From: Spirosoma arboris
GTDB taxonomy: Bacteria; Bacteroidota; Bacteroidia; Cytophagales; Spirosomataceae
Assembly (NCBI RefSeq): GCF_009754945.1
Contig: NZ_WPIN01000005.1
Location: 434,001-498,000 of the forward strand
Direction: 5' to 3'
DNA: 64,000 nucleotides
The notes below the pieces were generated by a model. That model ran no database searches. It saw nothing but the letters and a program-made list of their open reading frames with translations, and had not been told where the DNA came from. Shown piece by piece: positions 25,029 through 34,193 of the stretch. Position 1 is the first letter of the stretch; every line of letters begins with the position of its first letter. A program made the translations under genes and the position numbers.

Positions 25029-25029
25029 G

Positions 25030-25064
25030 ACCAATTAGGCCAGCAGTTTGCTGGCCTAATTGGT
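25030..25064. terminator. Hairpin after the class A PBP gene
   Basis: A perfect 16-bp stem 25030-25045 / 25049-25064 with a 3-base loop, directly after the stop. It lacks a T tract, so termination is plausible but not certain. Confidence 0.6.
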
Positions 25065-25170
25065 AGATGAATTATAAGCAACCTTTCGACTATATTGGTT
25101 GTTTTGTAATACCGGTCATTTCGGTCGGAAACTAAGATTAATTCCCGATTTAGACAGTCGGTACCACAGC

Positions 25171-26979
25171 ATGCCCGAATTCGACTACAAACAAGAACTC
25201 TCCAAAGTACCTCATGAGCCGGGTGTTTATCGCTATTTCGATAGCACAGGTGAGGTAATTTATGTTGGTAAGGCCAAAGATCTGAAAAATCGTGTCAGTA
25301 GTTATTTCACTAATTCAAAAGGGCATGACCGCAAAACGTTACGTTTGGTAAGCCAGATCCGGAAAATTGAATTTACCATTGTTCATACCGAGTTCGATGC
25401 TCTCTTACTCGAAAACCAACTTATCAAACGTTATCAACCAAAGTTCAATATTTTGCTTCGGGATGATAAAACGTATCCATTTGTTTGCGTCACGAACGAG
25501 CATTTTCCCCGCGTGTTAACAACCCGGCGCATTGATCGAAAATTAGGGACGTTCTATGGCCCCTTTGCGAATCTGAAGCCGATGTATACCGTACTGGATA
25601 TGTTCAGTCAGCTATTTACGATTCGGACTTGCAACTTCAATCTGGCTCCCGAAAACATTGAAGCGGGCAAATACAAAGTTTGTCTGGAATACCATATTGG
25701 CAATTGCAAAGGGCCTTGTGAGGGTAAGCAAAATGAATCTGATTATGACAGCGATATTGAGCAGGTTCATCATATTCTGAAAGGAAATCTTAAACCAGCA
25801 CAGGAGTATTTTAAAACTCGTATGGTTGAAGCAGCCAATGAACTGGCGTTTGAGCAGGCTCAGAAGTACAAAGAAAAAATGGATGTATTACAGCGGTTTC
25901 AGAGTAAATCAACCGTTGTCAATCCCAAAATTGCTGATGCCGATGTATTTTCCATAGCCTCCGATGAGGTGTCGGCCTATATCAATTTCATGAAGGTTGT
26001 GAACGGTACAATCGTTCAAACGCACACTGTTGAAGTCAAGAAGAAGTTGGACGAAACCGATCCCGATCTATTGGCGATGATGATCATCGAGTTCCGGGAA
26101 CAATACGGTAGCCAGTCGAAAGAGATTATCTCAAACATTCCGCTGGATGTGGATTTGAAAGCTGAGGTAACAGTTCCGCAAATTGGTGATAAGAAGAAAT
26201 TGCTGGACATGTCTTTGAAAAACGTACTGTATTTCCGACGCGAACGTCAGGAACGTGCAGCCGCCGAAGCCACGGCCAGTGCCAGCAAAAAAGACCGCGT
26301 TTTAATTCGTTTGAAGCAGGATTTACAATTAAAATCCCTTCCTAATCGGATTGAATGTTTCGATAACTCAAACATTCAGGGTACAAATCCGGTCTCGGCT
26401 ATGGTGTGTTTTATTGGTGGCAAACCCGCAAATCGGGAATACAGACATTTTTCTATTCAAACAGTTGTGGGCCCGAATGATTTTGCCAGTATGTATGAGG
26501 TTGTTACCCGACGATACACACGCGTACTGACTGAGGGAACCGACATGCCCGATTTAATTGTGATTGATGGTGGTAAAGGCCAACTCAGTGCAGCCTGTGA
26601 TGCCCTCAAGGCTTTGAACTTATATGGCAAAGTACCTATTATTGGCATTGCTAAACGTCTGGAAGAAATTTATTTCCCTGAAGATAATTTACCACTTTAT
26701 ATCGATAAAAAATCTGAATCGCTTAAACTGATTCAGCGTATTCGCGACGAAGCCCACCGATTTGCCATTACTTACCATCGTGACAAACGGAGCCGGAACA
26801 GTTTGATCAGTGAACTAGAGAACGTAGAAGGAGTCGGAAAAAAAACGGCAGCTAAACTTCTAAAGCACTTTAAGGGTGTAAAAAAAATCCGCGAGGCTTC
26901 ACTTGACGAAATTGCTGAAGTAGTTGGCCAGGATCGAGCCCACAAATTGAAACAGTATTTTGATACAATAGAGCAATAG
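25171..26979 (+). CDS. uvrC: Excinuclease ABC subunit C
   Basis: 602 aa. An N-terminal GIY-YIG nuclease (PGVYRYF...VIYVGKAKDLKNRV) makes the 3' incision. A cysteine-rich segment (YHIGNCKGPCEG) and a UVR motif (about residues 200-240) follow. The RNase H-like nuclease (IECFDNSNIQGTNPV, VIDGGKGQLSAA) makes the 5' incision, and a helix-hairpin-helix pair closes the protein (NVEGVGKKTAAKLL). The ATG at 25171 (MPEFDY) was chosen; the open frame extends 24 codons upstream without family features. Nucleotide excision repair, acting with UvrA and UvrB encoded elsewhere. Confidence 0.97.
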   Translation: MPEFDYKQELSKVPHEPGVYRYFDSTGEVIYVGKAKDLKNRVSSYFTNSKGHDRKTLRLVSQIRKIEFTIVHTEFDALLLENQLIKRYQPKFNILLRDDKTYPFVCVTNEHFPRVLTTRRIDRKLGTFYGPFANLKPMYTVLDMFSQLFTIRTCNFNLAPENIEAGKYKVCLEYHIGNCKGPCEGKQNESDYDSDIEQVHHILKGNLKPAQEYFKTRMVEAANELAFEQAQKYKEKMDVLQRFQSKSTVVNPKIADADVFSIASDEVSAYINFMKVVNGTIVQTHTVEVKKKLDETDPDLLAMMIIEFREQYGSQSKEIISNIPLDVDLKAEVTVPQIGDKKKLLDMSLKNVLYFRRERQERAAAEATASASKKDRVLIRLKQDLQLKSLPNRIECFDNSNIQGTNPVSAMVCFIGGKPANREYRHFSIQTVVGPNDFASMYEVVTRRYTRVLTEGTDMPDLIVIDGGKGQLSAACDALKALNLYGKVPIIGIAKRLEEIYFPEDNLPLYIDKKSESLKLIQRIRDEAHRFAITYHRDKRSRNSLISELENVEGVGKKTAAKLLKHFKGVKKIREASLDEIAEVVGQDRAHKLKQYFDTIEQ

Positions 26980-27023
26980 CTAGTTAGCTTTAACTAAGTA
27001 TAAGTTGCGTGTTCATAAAAACA

Positions 27024-27060
27024 AAAAAGGCATCTGTGCGAATCAGATGCCTTTTTTGTA
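27024..27060. terminator. Bidirectional terminator between uvrC and gldN
   Basis: A perfect 15-bp stem 27024-27038 / 27046-27060 with a 7-base loop; the left arm begins with an A run and the right arm ends with a T run. It ends both convergent transcription units. Confidence 0.92.
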
Positions 27061-27073
27061 AAAAATCCAGAGA

Positions 27074-28123
27074 TTAATACTCCCAGAGACTATGTTCGGT
27101 TTCCATCAGCTCATACTCAGTTTGGTATGATTTCAGCAAACCTTCTCGATCACCATACATACCCACTAAATCAGTATCACCAGGGTTAGCCACTTTTGTA
27201 ATCCGACCATAGAACAGTCGCAGATCAAATGCATCAGCCAAATTTTTGTGCTGTGCCTGGTTTTGTGGATTATACCAGATAAACTTCTTCGGATCACTAC
27301 GGAATAACTTGTCCAGATCCTTATATTTAAAGGAAGCAATTGGCTTTTCGTAACCAGCTGTATTCTTATCAGCGGGCAGTAAAAGCGTTACAGTTTGAAT
27401 ATCATAATATAAACGTGAACGTTTCCGATCAAAAATCCAGTCTTCCTTAAGTTCAAGAATATTTAACTCTTTTGGAAAATATTCATCACCCGATAGAACA
27501 GGTGCCTGCGCAACCGCTACAGTATCTTTTTTCGGTTCTACAACAGGGGCAACAACAGATTTACCTTTTTTACCCTTTGCATTTTTTGCAACAGACGATT
27601 TTTTCTTAGGAGCACCCCAGCCATCATCAACAGGTTCAGCGGCTTTCTTAGGAGCACCCCAGCCATCGTCTGCTTTTTTCTTATCGTCTTTTTTGGGGGT
27701 ATCCCAGCCATCGTTTTTAGCACCGCCTTTACCATCTTCGGTAAAACCAGCAGCTTTTTCTTCTGCCGACAGACCACCTCCTGTATTCGGAATCAGTAGA
27801 TTTTCGTGAAATTTCTCAGGTGTTATTTTCGTCGTACACGAATCATTCGTGTATGCGTCAATTAGACCAGCTCTCACGGCCTCCATCAAATACTTCGAAA
27901 TCTCATTATTCTTCGAGAACATCGACTGATTTTGTTTCTCCTTTAGGTCAATTCGACGCCAAAGGGTCTTCTTCATCATAATATCGTTCTCATTGATTCC
28001 ACGAACCGAATTTGCATTTACGCCACTGCTCGCCTTCTCCTGAGCTAAGGCATTCTCCCCTGCCAACGCCAGCGCAGCTACAGCTAGCACACCAGCAAAT
28101 CGTATCGTTCTAATCTGTGTCAT
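27074..28123 (-). CDS. gldN: Type IX secretion/gliding protein GldN (PorN)
   Basis: 349 aa with a signal peptide (cleavage after ENALAQ, about residue 28). The N-terminal part (GINENDIMMKKTLWRRIDLKEKQN) and C-terminal part (FPKELNILELKEDWIFDRKRSRL) match the GldN pattern. In PorN this protein forms the periplasmic/outer-membrane ring with GldK. Between them is a Lys/Gly-rich insert (residues 113-200) with three DGW-x-x-PKK units at 137-145, 152-160 and 166-174. Last gene of gldKLMN, followed by a terminator. Confidence 0.92.
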   Translation of the reverse strand: MTQIRTIRFAGVLAVAALALAGENALAQEKASSGVNANSVRGINENDIMMKKTLWRRIDLKEKQNQSMFSKNNEISKYLMEAVRAGLIDAYTNDSCTTKITPEKFHENLLIPNTGGGLSAEEKAAGFTEDGKGGAKNDGWDTPKKDDKKKADDGWGAPKKAAEPVDDGWGAPKKKSSVAKNAKGKKGKSVVAPVVEPKKDTVAVAQAPVLSGDEYFPKELNILELKEDWIFDRKRSRLYYDIQTVTLLLPADKNTAGYEKPIASFKYKDLDKLFRSDPKKFIWYNPQNQAQHKNLADAFDLRLFYGRITKVANPGDTDLVGMYGDREGLLKSYQTEYELMETEHSLWEY

Positions 28124-28179
28124 GGCTACTAATTGTTGTCAATTCAGTAAGTTAACGGTCAAGAAACCGCTTTAGTACA

Positions 28180-29766
28180 TCAATACAGGGAAATCTGCGC
28201 AAGCGAATTACCCATTGGTACATCACTAATATCACCACGGAAATTTCGGCGTTGTACTCCACTAACTTCAATAACTAGCCGATCACCGGGTTGCGCTTCT
28301 GCGGCAATCTCACCAATAGGACCTCCACCAGCACCTACCTCGGCAGTTTTAACTCGTCTCGTACCGCGCACCAGTGATATGGTAGCTCCTGTAGTCCGGA
28401 AGTTAGCATCCTCTGGCGAGAATGCAGCAAAGCTAGGATCAGGAACCGCCTGAATCTTCACGCTACGTGCCGAAGACGCCGGTACACCACGAGGATCAGT
28501 GGTCGGTGTTCCACCTACTGAAATTTGTAGAGTTGGACGTGGTACTTTATTCACTCGAAATGGCTCTGTACCCAATAAGCTACCGGCGTTGCTAATATTT
28601 AAAGCCACACTGGCAGAGTTCGGTACAACAGTCACTTTCCCTTTTTCACCCGATGCAATTACTGCAGCACCATTTGCCGTAATTGTTGGGTTCCACAAGG
28701 CCCCTAACTGAGGGCTTTGAATGCTAAGCTTGTTCGCACAACCGAGGTACAAAGGAGGTAATGTACCTGTTTCGATTTGATAGGAAGGTTTGGCGACGAA
28801 ATACTCAGCCGATAAAGGCACAGTTTTCAAACCAGCCGGAGTCTGGTAAGCAATCGATCCTGTTAATACACGACGTGCAAGGCCATTCTTGTCATAGGCA
28901 CCACCCTGGGCAGTAAACTCAACGATACCCTGCCCATCCTGCATACGAACTGCACCACCATTCAGACTCATACGGGGTTGAATACCTGATGAGGATGCAG
29001 CCAGAAACATTTGACCTTTAAACTTCGTACCGGCAACAACTACCTTCGAGTCCATGCTTAGCATGGCAATAATTTTATCGAATTTAACGTCCTGAGCACC
29101 AACTTTGCTAGCCAGTACGTCGAGCACTTCACCTTCAAGTCGGCGTACATCGGCTTGTTTCTGACTCAAAACAGCCAAAGCTGCTGGTACAGGTGTTTGG
29201 GCAAAGTTTAGCTCAGCAAAATCCTTTCTTTTTTGGTCAGGTGAGTTACTGGCAATTGGATCATCTTTTCCATCAAGAGCCATGGGGGTATATTTTGTAC
29301 CCGAGTATTTCGAGAGGTTTTCAACGTATCCATTCAGCTGATCTTTCAGTTTGAAGGCCGCTCCATTACGGTTTGTACCGATCATAAGCTGTGCTACTTT
29401 CTCTTCTTCGCTCAGGTTTTTAATATTGCCCGATTCATCACGACCGCCACCAGCGTCTACTAGTTGCTCTTTGAGTTTATCAACTTCACCAATTACATCC
29501 GCTGTTATCTTCCTTACTTCTTCAGCCTGTTTAACAATGGCTAAATCGGTAGCTCGGTTACCTGATTTTTCAACAGTACCCCGAATATTATCAAACGTGC
29601 CCTGGTTAATTTTACCAACGGCTCCAGTGGATTGCTCTAAGCTATTATTAATTAAAACGAATTTTTCCAGAATGGCCGACGTGACTTGTAGAGCCAGTAA
29701 AGCGGTCAAAACCAGATACATCATCCCGATCATTTTCTGACGGGGTGTCTCTTTTGTGCCTGCCAT
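28180..29766 (-). CDS. gldM: Type IX secretion/gliding motor protein GldM (PorM)
   Basis: 528 aa. Begins AGTKETPRQKMIGMMYLVLTALLALQVTS: one N-terminal membrane helix (about residues 14-32) that lies within the GldL ring, then a long periplasmic helical and beta-domain shaft (D1-D4 type). GldL and GldM form the proton-driven rotary motor powering type IX secretion and gliding. Normal length for the family. Between gldL and gldN, with a hairpin in the gldL-gldM gap. Confidence 0.95.
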   Translation of the reverse strand: MAGTKETPRQKMIGMMYLVLTALLALQVTSAILEKFVLINNSLEQSTGAVGKINQGTFDNIRGTVEKSGNRATDLAIVKQAEEVRKITADVIGEVDKLKEQLVDAGGGRDESGNIKNLSEEEKVAQLMIGTNRNGAAFKLKDQLNGYVENLSKYSGTKYTPMALDGKDDPIASNSPDQKRKDFAELNFAQTPVPAALAVLSQKQADVRRLEGEVLDVLASKVGAQDVKFDKIIAMLSMDSKVVVAGTKFKGQMFLAASSSGIQPRMSLNGGAVRMQDGQGIVEFTAQGGAYDKNGLARRVLTGSIAYQTPAGLKTVPLSAEYFVAKPSYQIETGTLPPLYLGCANKLSIQSPQLGALWNPTITANGAAVIASGEKGKVTVVPNSASVALNISNAGSLLGTEPFRVNKVPRPTLQISVGGTPTTDPRGVPASSARSVKIQAVPDPSFAAFSPEDANFRTTGATISLVRGTRRVKTAEVGAGGGPIGEIAAEAQPGDRLVIEVSGVQRRNFRGDISDVPMGNSLAQISLY

Positions 29767-29848
29767 AAACTATGGTAGTGAGAATAAAAAAATTGTGGAA
29801 CAGTCCGCTTTAGCGGTTATGTGTTATGAAGAGAGAAGTCTACCTTAT

Positions 29849-29890
29849 CTATCGCAGTACGAACTTCCATATTAGTTTGTACTGCGATAG
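29849..29890. repeat. Hairpin in the gldL-gldM gap
   Basis: A 17-bp stem 29849-29865 / 29874-29890, with one wobble position, in the 136-base gap between gldL and gldM. In the minus-strand transcript it lies downstream of gldL. A role in message stability or partial termination is possible. Confidence 0.75.
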
Positions 29891-29902
29891 TGTAAACCGT
29901 TT

Positions 29903-30715
29903 TTAGTTGCCACGCATGGCTGTCAGCATACTGCCATACACACCATTGAGAGAGGCTAAATTACCCGTCAGTTTAGCTAGTTCGTTTTTAAACTGTTGTG
30001 TATCACGACTAGCATCACTCATGTTTTCCATCGCAGCCGTCAAGCTACCATAGAACGCGTTCATTGCTTTCAAATGCTTGTTGGTGTCCTGTAACTCCAG
30101 TTCATAAACTGCATTTAAAGCACCCATATTTTTGGTTACTTTCTGGAATTGATCCCGGTAATCCTTCGCTTCAGTAGTCGCATCGGCCATTGAATTCATC
30201 GCCGTGATAGCTGTACCATACGATTTATTCATTTCAGTAATCGAACTCGATGCCGATTTTACACTCTTAGCATAATCATTCGTAGCTACGGTTGCATCGG
30301 TAAGATCTTTGATTTTCGATACTGTTTCATTAAGACTGCGAAAACCAGTGCCTAAACGTTCGAATACGTCAGGCGTCACTTTGGCTTGTGCTAACATCTG
30401 GTCCATGTTACCAGTCAACCCATTAGCTTGTGGAGCTGGCTTACGAGCTTCTCCTTTAAAATCATCAGCCAATTCAGGATAAACTTTTTCCCAGGCATAT
30501 CCATCGCCTGATATAGCTGGCATTGTAAAACTTTGAACTGCGTATAAGGCAAAAATAACTACTTCGGTTAACAGGCCGAGCGTTAGCATGAAGCCAAACT
30601 GCTCGTTGTGCGTAATTTTAGCCCAGGCTCCGAAGATAACGACGGCTGCCCCAGCACTATAAATGGTTGGTACTAAACGATCCCAAAAGAAACTTGTGGA
30701 TTTTTCTGCTGCCAT
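29903..30715 (-). CDS. gldL: Type IX secretion/gliding motor protein GldL (PorL)
   Basis: 270 aa. Two N-terminal membrane helices (about residues 14-28 and 36-58: RLVPTIYSAGAAVVIFGAW and FGFMLTLGLLTEVVIFALY); the second helix has the Glu implicated in proton translocation in GldL studies. A long coiled-coil C-terminal region follows, with repeated LNxVYGxxLxAM-type heptads. Inner-membrane motor partner of GldM. Confidence 0.95.
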   Translation of the reverse strand: MAAEKSTSFFWDRLVPTIYSAGAAVVIFGAWAKITHNEQFGFMLTLGLLTEVVIFALYAVQSFTMPAISGDGYAWEKVYPELADDFKGEARKPAPQANGLTGNMDQMLAQAKVTPDVFERLGTGFRSLNETVSKIKDLTDATVATNDYAKSVKSASSSITEMNKSYGTAITAMNSMADATTEAKDYRDQFQKVTKNMGALNAVYELELQDTNKHLKAMNAFYGSLTAAMENMSDASRDTQQFKNELAKLTGNLASLNGVYGSMLTAMRGN

Positions 30716-30754
30716 GATAAGCGATTGTTGGATGGAATAGGTAATTGACTTTAG

Positions 30755-31888
30755 TTATACTTTTTTAGCTGCTTTCTTGCTGCTTTTGCTCTTGCTACTC
30801 CCCCCTACTTTACCTCCACGAGCCGATGCAGTCCGTCCTTCTAGGTTATCCATCACACAACGGAACCCAATGTAAGAACGTTTCTGGTCTTCATATTCAT
30901 AATAACGGGTACCTGTTTCGAGGTAGTAGGCGATGTCTTTCCAGGAACCTCCGCGAACCACTTTACGAGGCTCATCGGCATTCTGGTTATCAGGATTCAT
31001 ATCCCACACAATAGCATTTGTGTTTTCAGCATAGGCATCGCGACACCATTCAGCTACATTACCGGCCATATTATATAGGCCATAATCATTGGGGCTATAG
31101 GCGGTTGCTGGAGCTGTGTATGGATAGCCATCTGCGTCAAAATTACCACGTTGTGGTTTGAAGTTGGCTAAATAACATCCTTTGCCGTTAGCCACATAAG
31201 GGTTACCCCATGGGTACTTAGCTCCATTTTTGCCACCACGAGCAGCCCATTCCCACTCAGCCTCTGACGGCAGGCGAAATCCAAACGACCGATAGCCTCC
31301 CTCTTTATTACGGAAATCATCGAGCATATTTGTACGCCATTTACAGAAATGCTTAGCAGCAATCCAGCTTACACCTACTACAGGATATGTGTCAAAAGCA
31401 GGGTGCGCATAGTAATGCTCCAGCATAGGATCACCATTGTGGTAAGTGAAATCGTTTTTCCAAACGGTTGTATCTGGGTAATATTTGGACATGATCTCTT
31501 CTTCGCCCAGCGTAGACACGGAGTCGGCCAACAAGGCATTGACATACTGCCGATACTCGTGATTTGAAATTTCAGCATCATCCATGTAGAATGAACTGAT
31601 CGTCACCTGCCGGTTCATGTTGATCTGGGTAGCCGCCACGTCTTCGTCGGCTTGCCCCATAATAAATGAACCTGAAGGGATCAAAACCATGCCATAAGGA
31701 GTAGGTTGTTTCCAGCCTTTACGCCCGGTTGCTGTAATTTCCCCGTTTGTGACGCCAACTTCTCCTCCTTTGCCGCCTTTGCCTCCAAATTTTGACTTCA
31801 GAAAGCCACAACCTTGCATAAGCAGTACTACTGCTGCGACCATCACTACCCGGGTTGCGTTGACTGTTAACCAGTTATACTTCATCAT
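30755..31888 (-). CDS. gldK: Type IX secretion/gliding lipoprotein GldK (PorK)
   Basis: 377 aa. Lipoprotein signal with lipobox LMQGC (Cys near residue 27). The rest is a formylglycine-generating-enzyme/sulfatase-modifying (FGE) fold: PYGMVLIPSGSFIMGQ near the start, FRLPSEAEWEWAARGG, NMAGNVAEWCRDAY, VVRGGSWKD and SYIGFRCVMD. It forms the outer-membrane-attached ring with GldN. Head of gldKLMN; its 5' leader contains a short GAA-type run (31900-31913). Confidence 0.95.
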   Translation of the reverse strand: MMKYNWLTVNATRVVMVAAVVLLMQGCGFLKSKFGGKGGKGGEVGVTNGEITATGRKGWKQPTPYGMVLIPSGSFIMGQADEDVAATQINMNRQVTISSFYMDDAEISNHEYRQYVNALLADSVSTLGEEEIMSKYYPDTTVWKNDFTYHNGDPMLEHYYAHPAFDTYPVVGVSWIAAKHFCKWRTNMLDDFRNKEGGYRSFGFRLPSEAEWEWAARGGKNGAKYPWGNPYVANGKGCYLANFKPQRGNFDADGYPYTAPATAYSPNDYGLYNMAGNVAEWCRDAYAENTNAIVWDMNPDNQNADEPRKVVRGGSWKDIAYYLETGTRYYEYEDQKRSYIGFRCVMDNLEGRTASARGGKVGGSSKSKSSKKAAKKV

Positions 31889-32142
31889 CGTAGAACTTTT
31901 CTTCTTCTTCTTGTGCGAGACCAGACTAAAAACGAAAATCTTTTTGGTTATTGTATGTAAAACCGGGTTCAGAATTATTTTCTATCAGTATTCTTACTCA
32001 AATTCAGTACTATTCAGGTAAACGAATTTGGTGTTAAACCAGCCTACTTCCCCAAAAATAAGCTACTAGCTGCAAACTGCCTAACAAGAATATTGCCAAA
32101 ATGGTCTGAATTACCGAAATCAAGCTATTTACCGGTGCAAAA
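31889..32142. other. Gap upstream of gldK
   Basis: About 250 bases between porP and gldK. AT-rich, no gene recognised. It probably holds the gldK promoter, but no clean TTTG/TAnnTTTG pair was found. An (AAG)n-like run precedes the gldK start. Confidence 0.35.
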
Positions 32143-33117
32143 TTAATATCGAAAACGTGGAGTTCTTACAATTGGCTTCTTTCGGGCATCTGGTGCTGGC
32201 AATGCATAACCTAATATGATTTCGTGCGATGCCGGACTTTTTATTTGTGCTCCCCCCGTCGTAATATCTAATGAATAGCCAACGCGTAAGGCGTTGTTAC
32301 GCATTAAATTTATACCAGCTGTAGCCATGACAGCATCTTTGAACCGAAAACCAAGGCCTGCCCAAATTCGATTATCATAGGTACCAATTATATTAGCAAC
32401 AGCTACAGATCCCCGAATTCCTTGTTTTGTACTGTATTGAACCAATAATGATGGCTGTATATCAATATTATAGCCCAAGCCAAGCCGGTAACCTGCCGAC
32501 AAATAAGCTTTAGGCTCTGAGGCATCAATCGAGCGATCAGTAACATAACTATATGTAGCCTGATTTAGGTGCGACACGCTAACGCCCAGCCAGTAGTCGG
32601 TGGTGTTGTAATAGACTCCGGCCCCAATATCAGGCTTGAACTGATTGATACGGCCGGTTGGAATAAGAGGATCATTCGGGTCAGTAGCTCGAAATTGCCC
32701 AAAGTCAAATCCCCGATTAAACATTCCTGCTTGCACACCTAATGCCAGTGTTCCATTTTTCAATGCCAGACGATAAGCATAGGATAACTGTACGGCTTGA
32801 TTAATTGACGGTCCATATTTATCGTTGAGTGCATAAATACCGATACCACTTTTAATTTTAGCCAATGGCATATTGAATGAGAGCATCTGCGTGCTTTGTG
32901 CTGCACTACCGTCGCCATTACCAACAGTCTGGTAACCTATATACTGCGTTCGTTGTGTGATTTGCAGTCGTGATACGCCCTCCGATCCAGCCGCTGCCGG
33001 GTTATAATAAAGCGGATTATACATGTATAAACTAAACTGCGGATCTTGCTGCGCCCGGGCGGTTGGTGCAGCAATCGCTAGAAGCAATAAAGCGTAAACG
33101 TAAAGTGTGCGAATCAT
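32143..33117 (-). CDS. PorP/SprF-family type IX secretion outer-membrane protein
   Basis: 324 aa from the ATG at 33117, giving a signal peptide ending in PTARAQ. QQDPQFSLYMYNPLYYNPAAAGS after the signal is the PorP/SprF signature; the rest is an outer-membrane beta-barrel. A frame 12 codons longer was not favoured. PorP is the first gene of the P. gingivalis porPKLMN operon, and here it likewise precedes gldKLMN, though with a 254-base gap. Confidence 0.92.
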   Translation of the reverse strand: MIRTLYVYALLLLAIAAPTARAQQDPQFSLYMYNPLYYNPAAAGSEGVSRLQITQRTQYIGYQTVGNGDGSAAQSTQMLSFNMPLAKIKSGIGIYALNDKYGPSINQAVQLSYAYRLALKNGTLALGVQAGMFNRGFDFGQFRATDPNDPLIPTGRINQFKPDIGAGVYYNTTDYWLGVSVSHLNQATYSYVTDRSIDASEPKAYLSAGYRLGLGYNIDIQPSLLVQYSTKQGIRGSVAVANIIGTYDNRIWAGLGFRFKDAVMATAGINLMRNNALRVGYSLDITTGGAQIKSPASHEIILGYALPAPDARKKPIVRTPRFRY

Positions 33118-33237
33118 ACGGCCTAAACGAAATTCAGAATGACTATTGATCAAGGATTACAGCCTTCTGTTAAACAATATCACAGTTTACAACTAAACGC
33201 GTGTAAAGACAAATTATTGGCCCGGAAATAAAGGCTA

Positions 33238-33274
33238 AATGCCGGAAATGAGGTTATTTCTCGGTTCCGGCATT
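33238..33274 (-). terminator. Hairpin downstream of hemD
   Basis: AATGCCGGAA (33238-33247) pairs with TTCCGGCATT (33265-33274). In the minus-strand transcript it follows the hemD stop (33301) and precedes porP. The U tract is weak. Confidence 0.5.
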
Positions 33275-33300
33275 CAGTTTTGTTTAGCGGCAATTATTTA

Positions 33301-34083
33301 TTAGTTATTAGCCTTTTTTAGATACAAATCTAAGGCCCCAGTCATAGACGGCGCATTGGGCAATGGAGCCTCAATATCAAGGGTTAAGCCAGCATCCGTA
33401 ATTGCTTTGGCAGTGGTTGGGCCAAACGCTGCCATCCTTGTTCCATTCTGATTAAAATCAGGAAAATTGCTCAATAATGAACTGACGCCCGACGGACTAA
33501 AGAAAGCGATGATATCATAGCTTTTTATATCCAAATCCGACAGATCTGTTGGAACGGTCTCATACATAACAGCTTCCGTAAAATGCAGACTGCTGGTATC
33601 CATGAACTCGGGAATATCATTCCGGCGGATGTTTGAGCAGGGAAACAGGAATTTTTCGTTCTTATGTTTCTTGATCAGGTCAAACAGTTCGGTAGCCGTT
33701 TTGGTACCGTTAAAGATTTTACGCTTTCGAATGACAATGTACTTCTGCAAATAGTTAGCTGTCTGCTCCGAAATACAGAAGTACTTCATATCGGCCGGAA
33801 CTTCAATCCGACCTTCCTGGCAAATCCGAAAGAAGTGATCGATGGCATTTCGGCTGGTAAAAATAATAGCCGTATGAGCCAGGATATTGATTTTCTGACG
33901 ACGAAAATCCTTAAACGACACACCCTCAATTTGAATAAAAGGACGAAAGTCGATCTGGAGATTATACTTGCTAACTAAATCAAAATACGGAGATTTTTCG
34001 TCGGCGGGTCGGGATTGGGTTACTAACATCCGATTCACTTTCGTAAGCCGGGCCTCTGTGGATTGCATACTAGTCTCGTTCAT
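33301..34083 (-). CDS. hemD: Uroporphyrinogen-III synthase
   Basis: About 260 aa. Two-domain HemD fold: IIFTSRNAIDHFF, YFCISEQTANYLQKY, FLFPCSNIRRNDIPEFM and IIAFFSPSGVSSLL, which fit the family (weakly conserved in sequence). It closes hydroxymethylbilane to uroporphyrinogen III in heme synthesis. The longest frame starts at 34197 but its first 38 codons cross an inverted repeat; ATGs at 34083, 34068 and 34029 are more likely starts. Confidence 0.8.
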   Translation of the reverse strand: MNETSMQSTEARLTKVNRMLVTQSRPADEKSPYFDLVSKYNLQIDFRPFIQIEGVSFKDFRRQKINILAHTAIIFTSRNAIDHFFRICQEGRIEVPADMKYFCISEQTANYLQKYIVIRKRKIFNGTKTATELFDLIKKHKNEKFLFPCSNIRRNDIPEFMDTSSLHFTEAVMYETVPTDLSDLDIKSYDIIAFFSPSGVSSLLSNFPDFNQNGTRMAAFGPTTAKAITDAGLTLDIEAPLPNAPSMTGALDLYLKKANN

Positions 34084-34105
34084 TGAATCTCTACTCGGGT
34101 CAATA

Positions 34106-34187
34106 GTCAGTTGGCAGTTAACAGTTTTCGTCGACAGTCTTAACATGCATTTGCTGACTGCCAGCGGCATACTGTTGACTGAAAACT
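34106..34187. repeat. Imperfect inverted repeat with CAGT heptads (DUF4271-hemD gap)
   Basis: CAGT occurs at 34108, 34115 and 34122, exactly 7 apart. The complementary ACTG occurs at 34157, 34171 and 34178 (14, then 7). The two halves can fold back on each other. It lies between the DUF4271 stop and the likely hemD start. Confidence 0.7.
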
Positions 34188-34193
34188 CATTCA

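Noticed and set aside
31749..32021. A 90-codon plus-strand open frame near gldK
   Set aside because: It is a shadow of the gldK 5' end and of a CTT-rich leader, with no domain.
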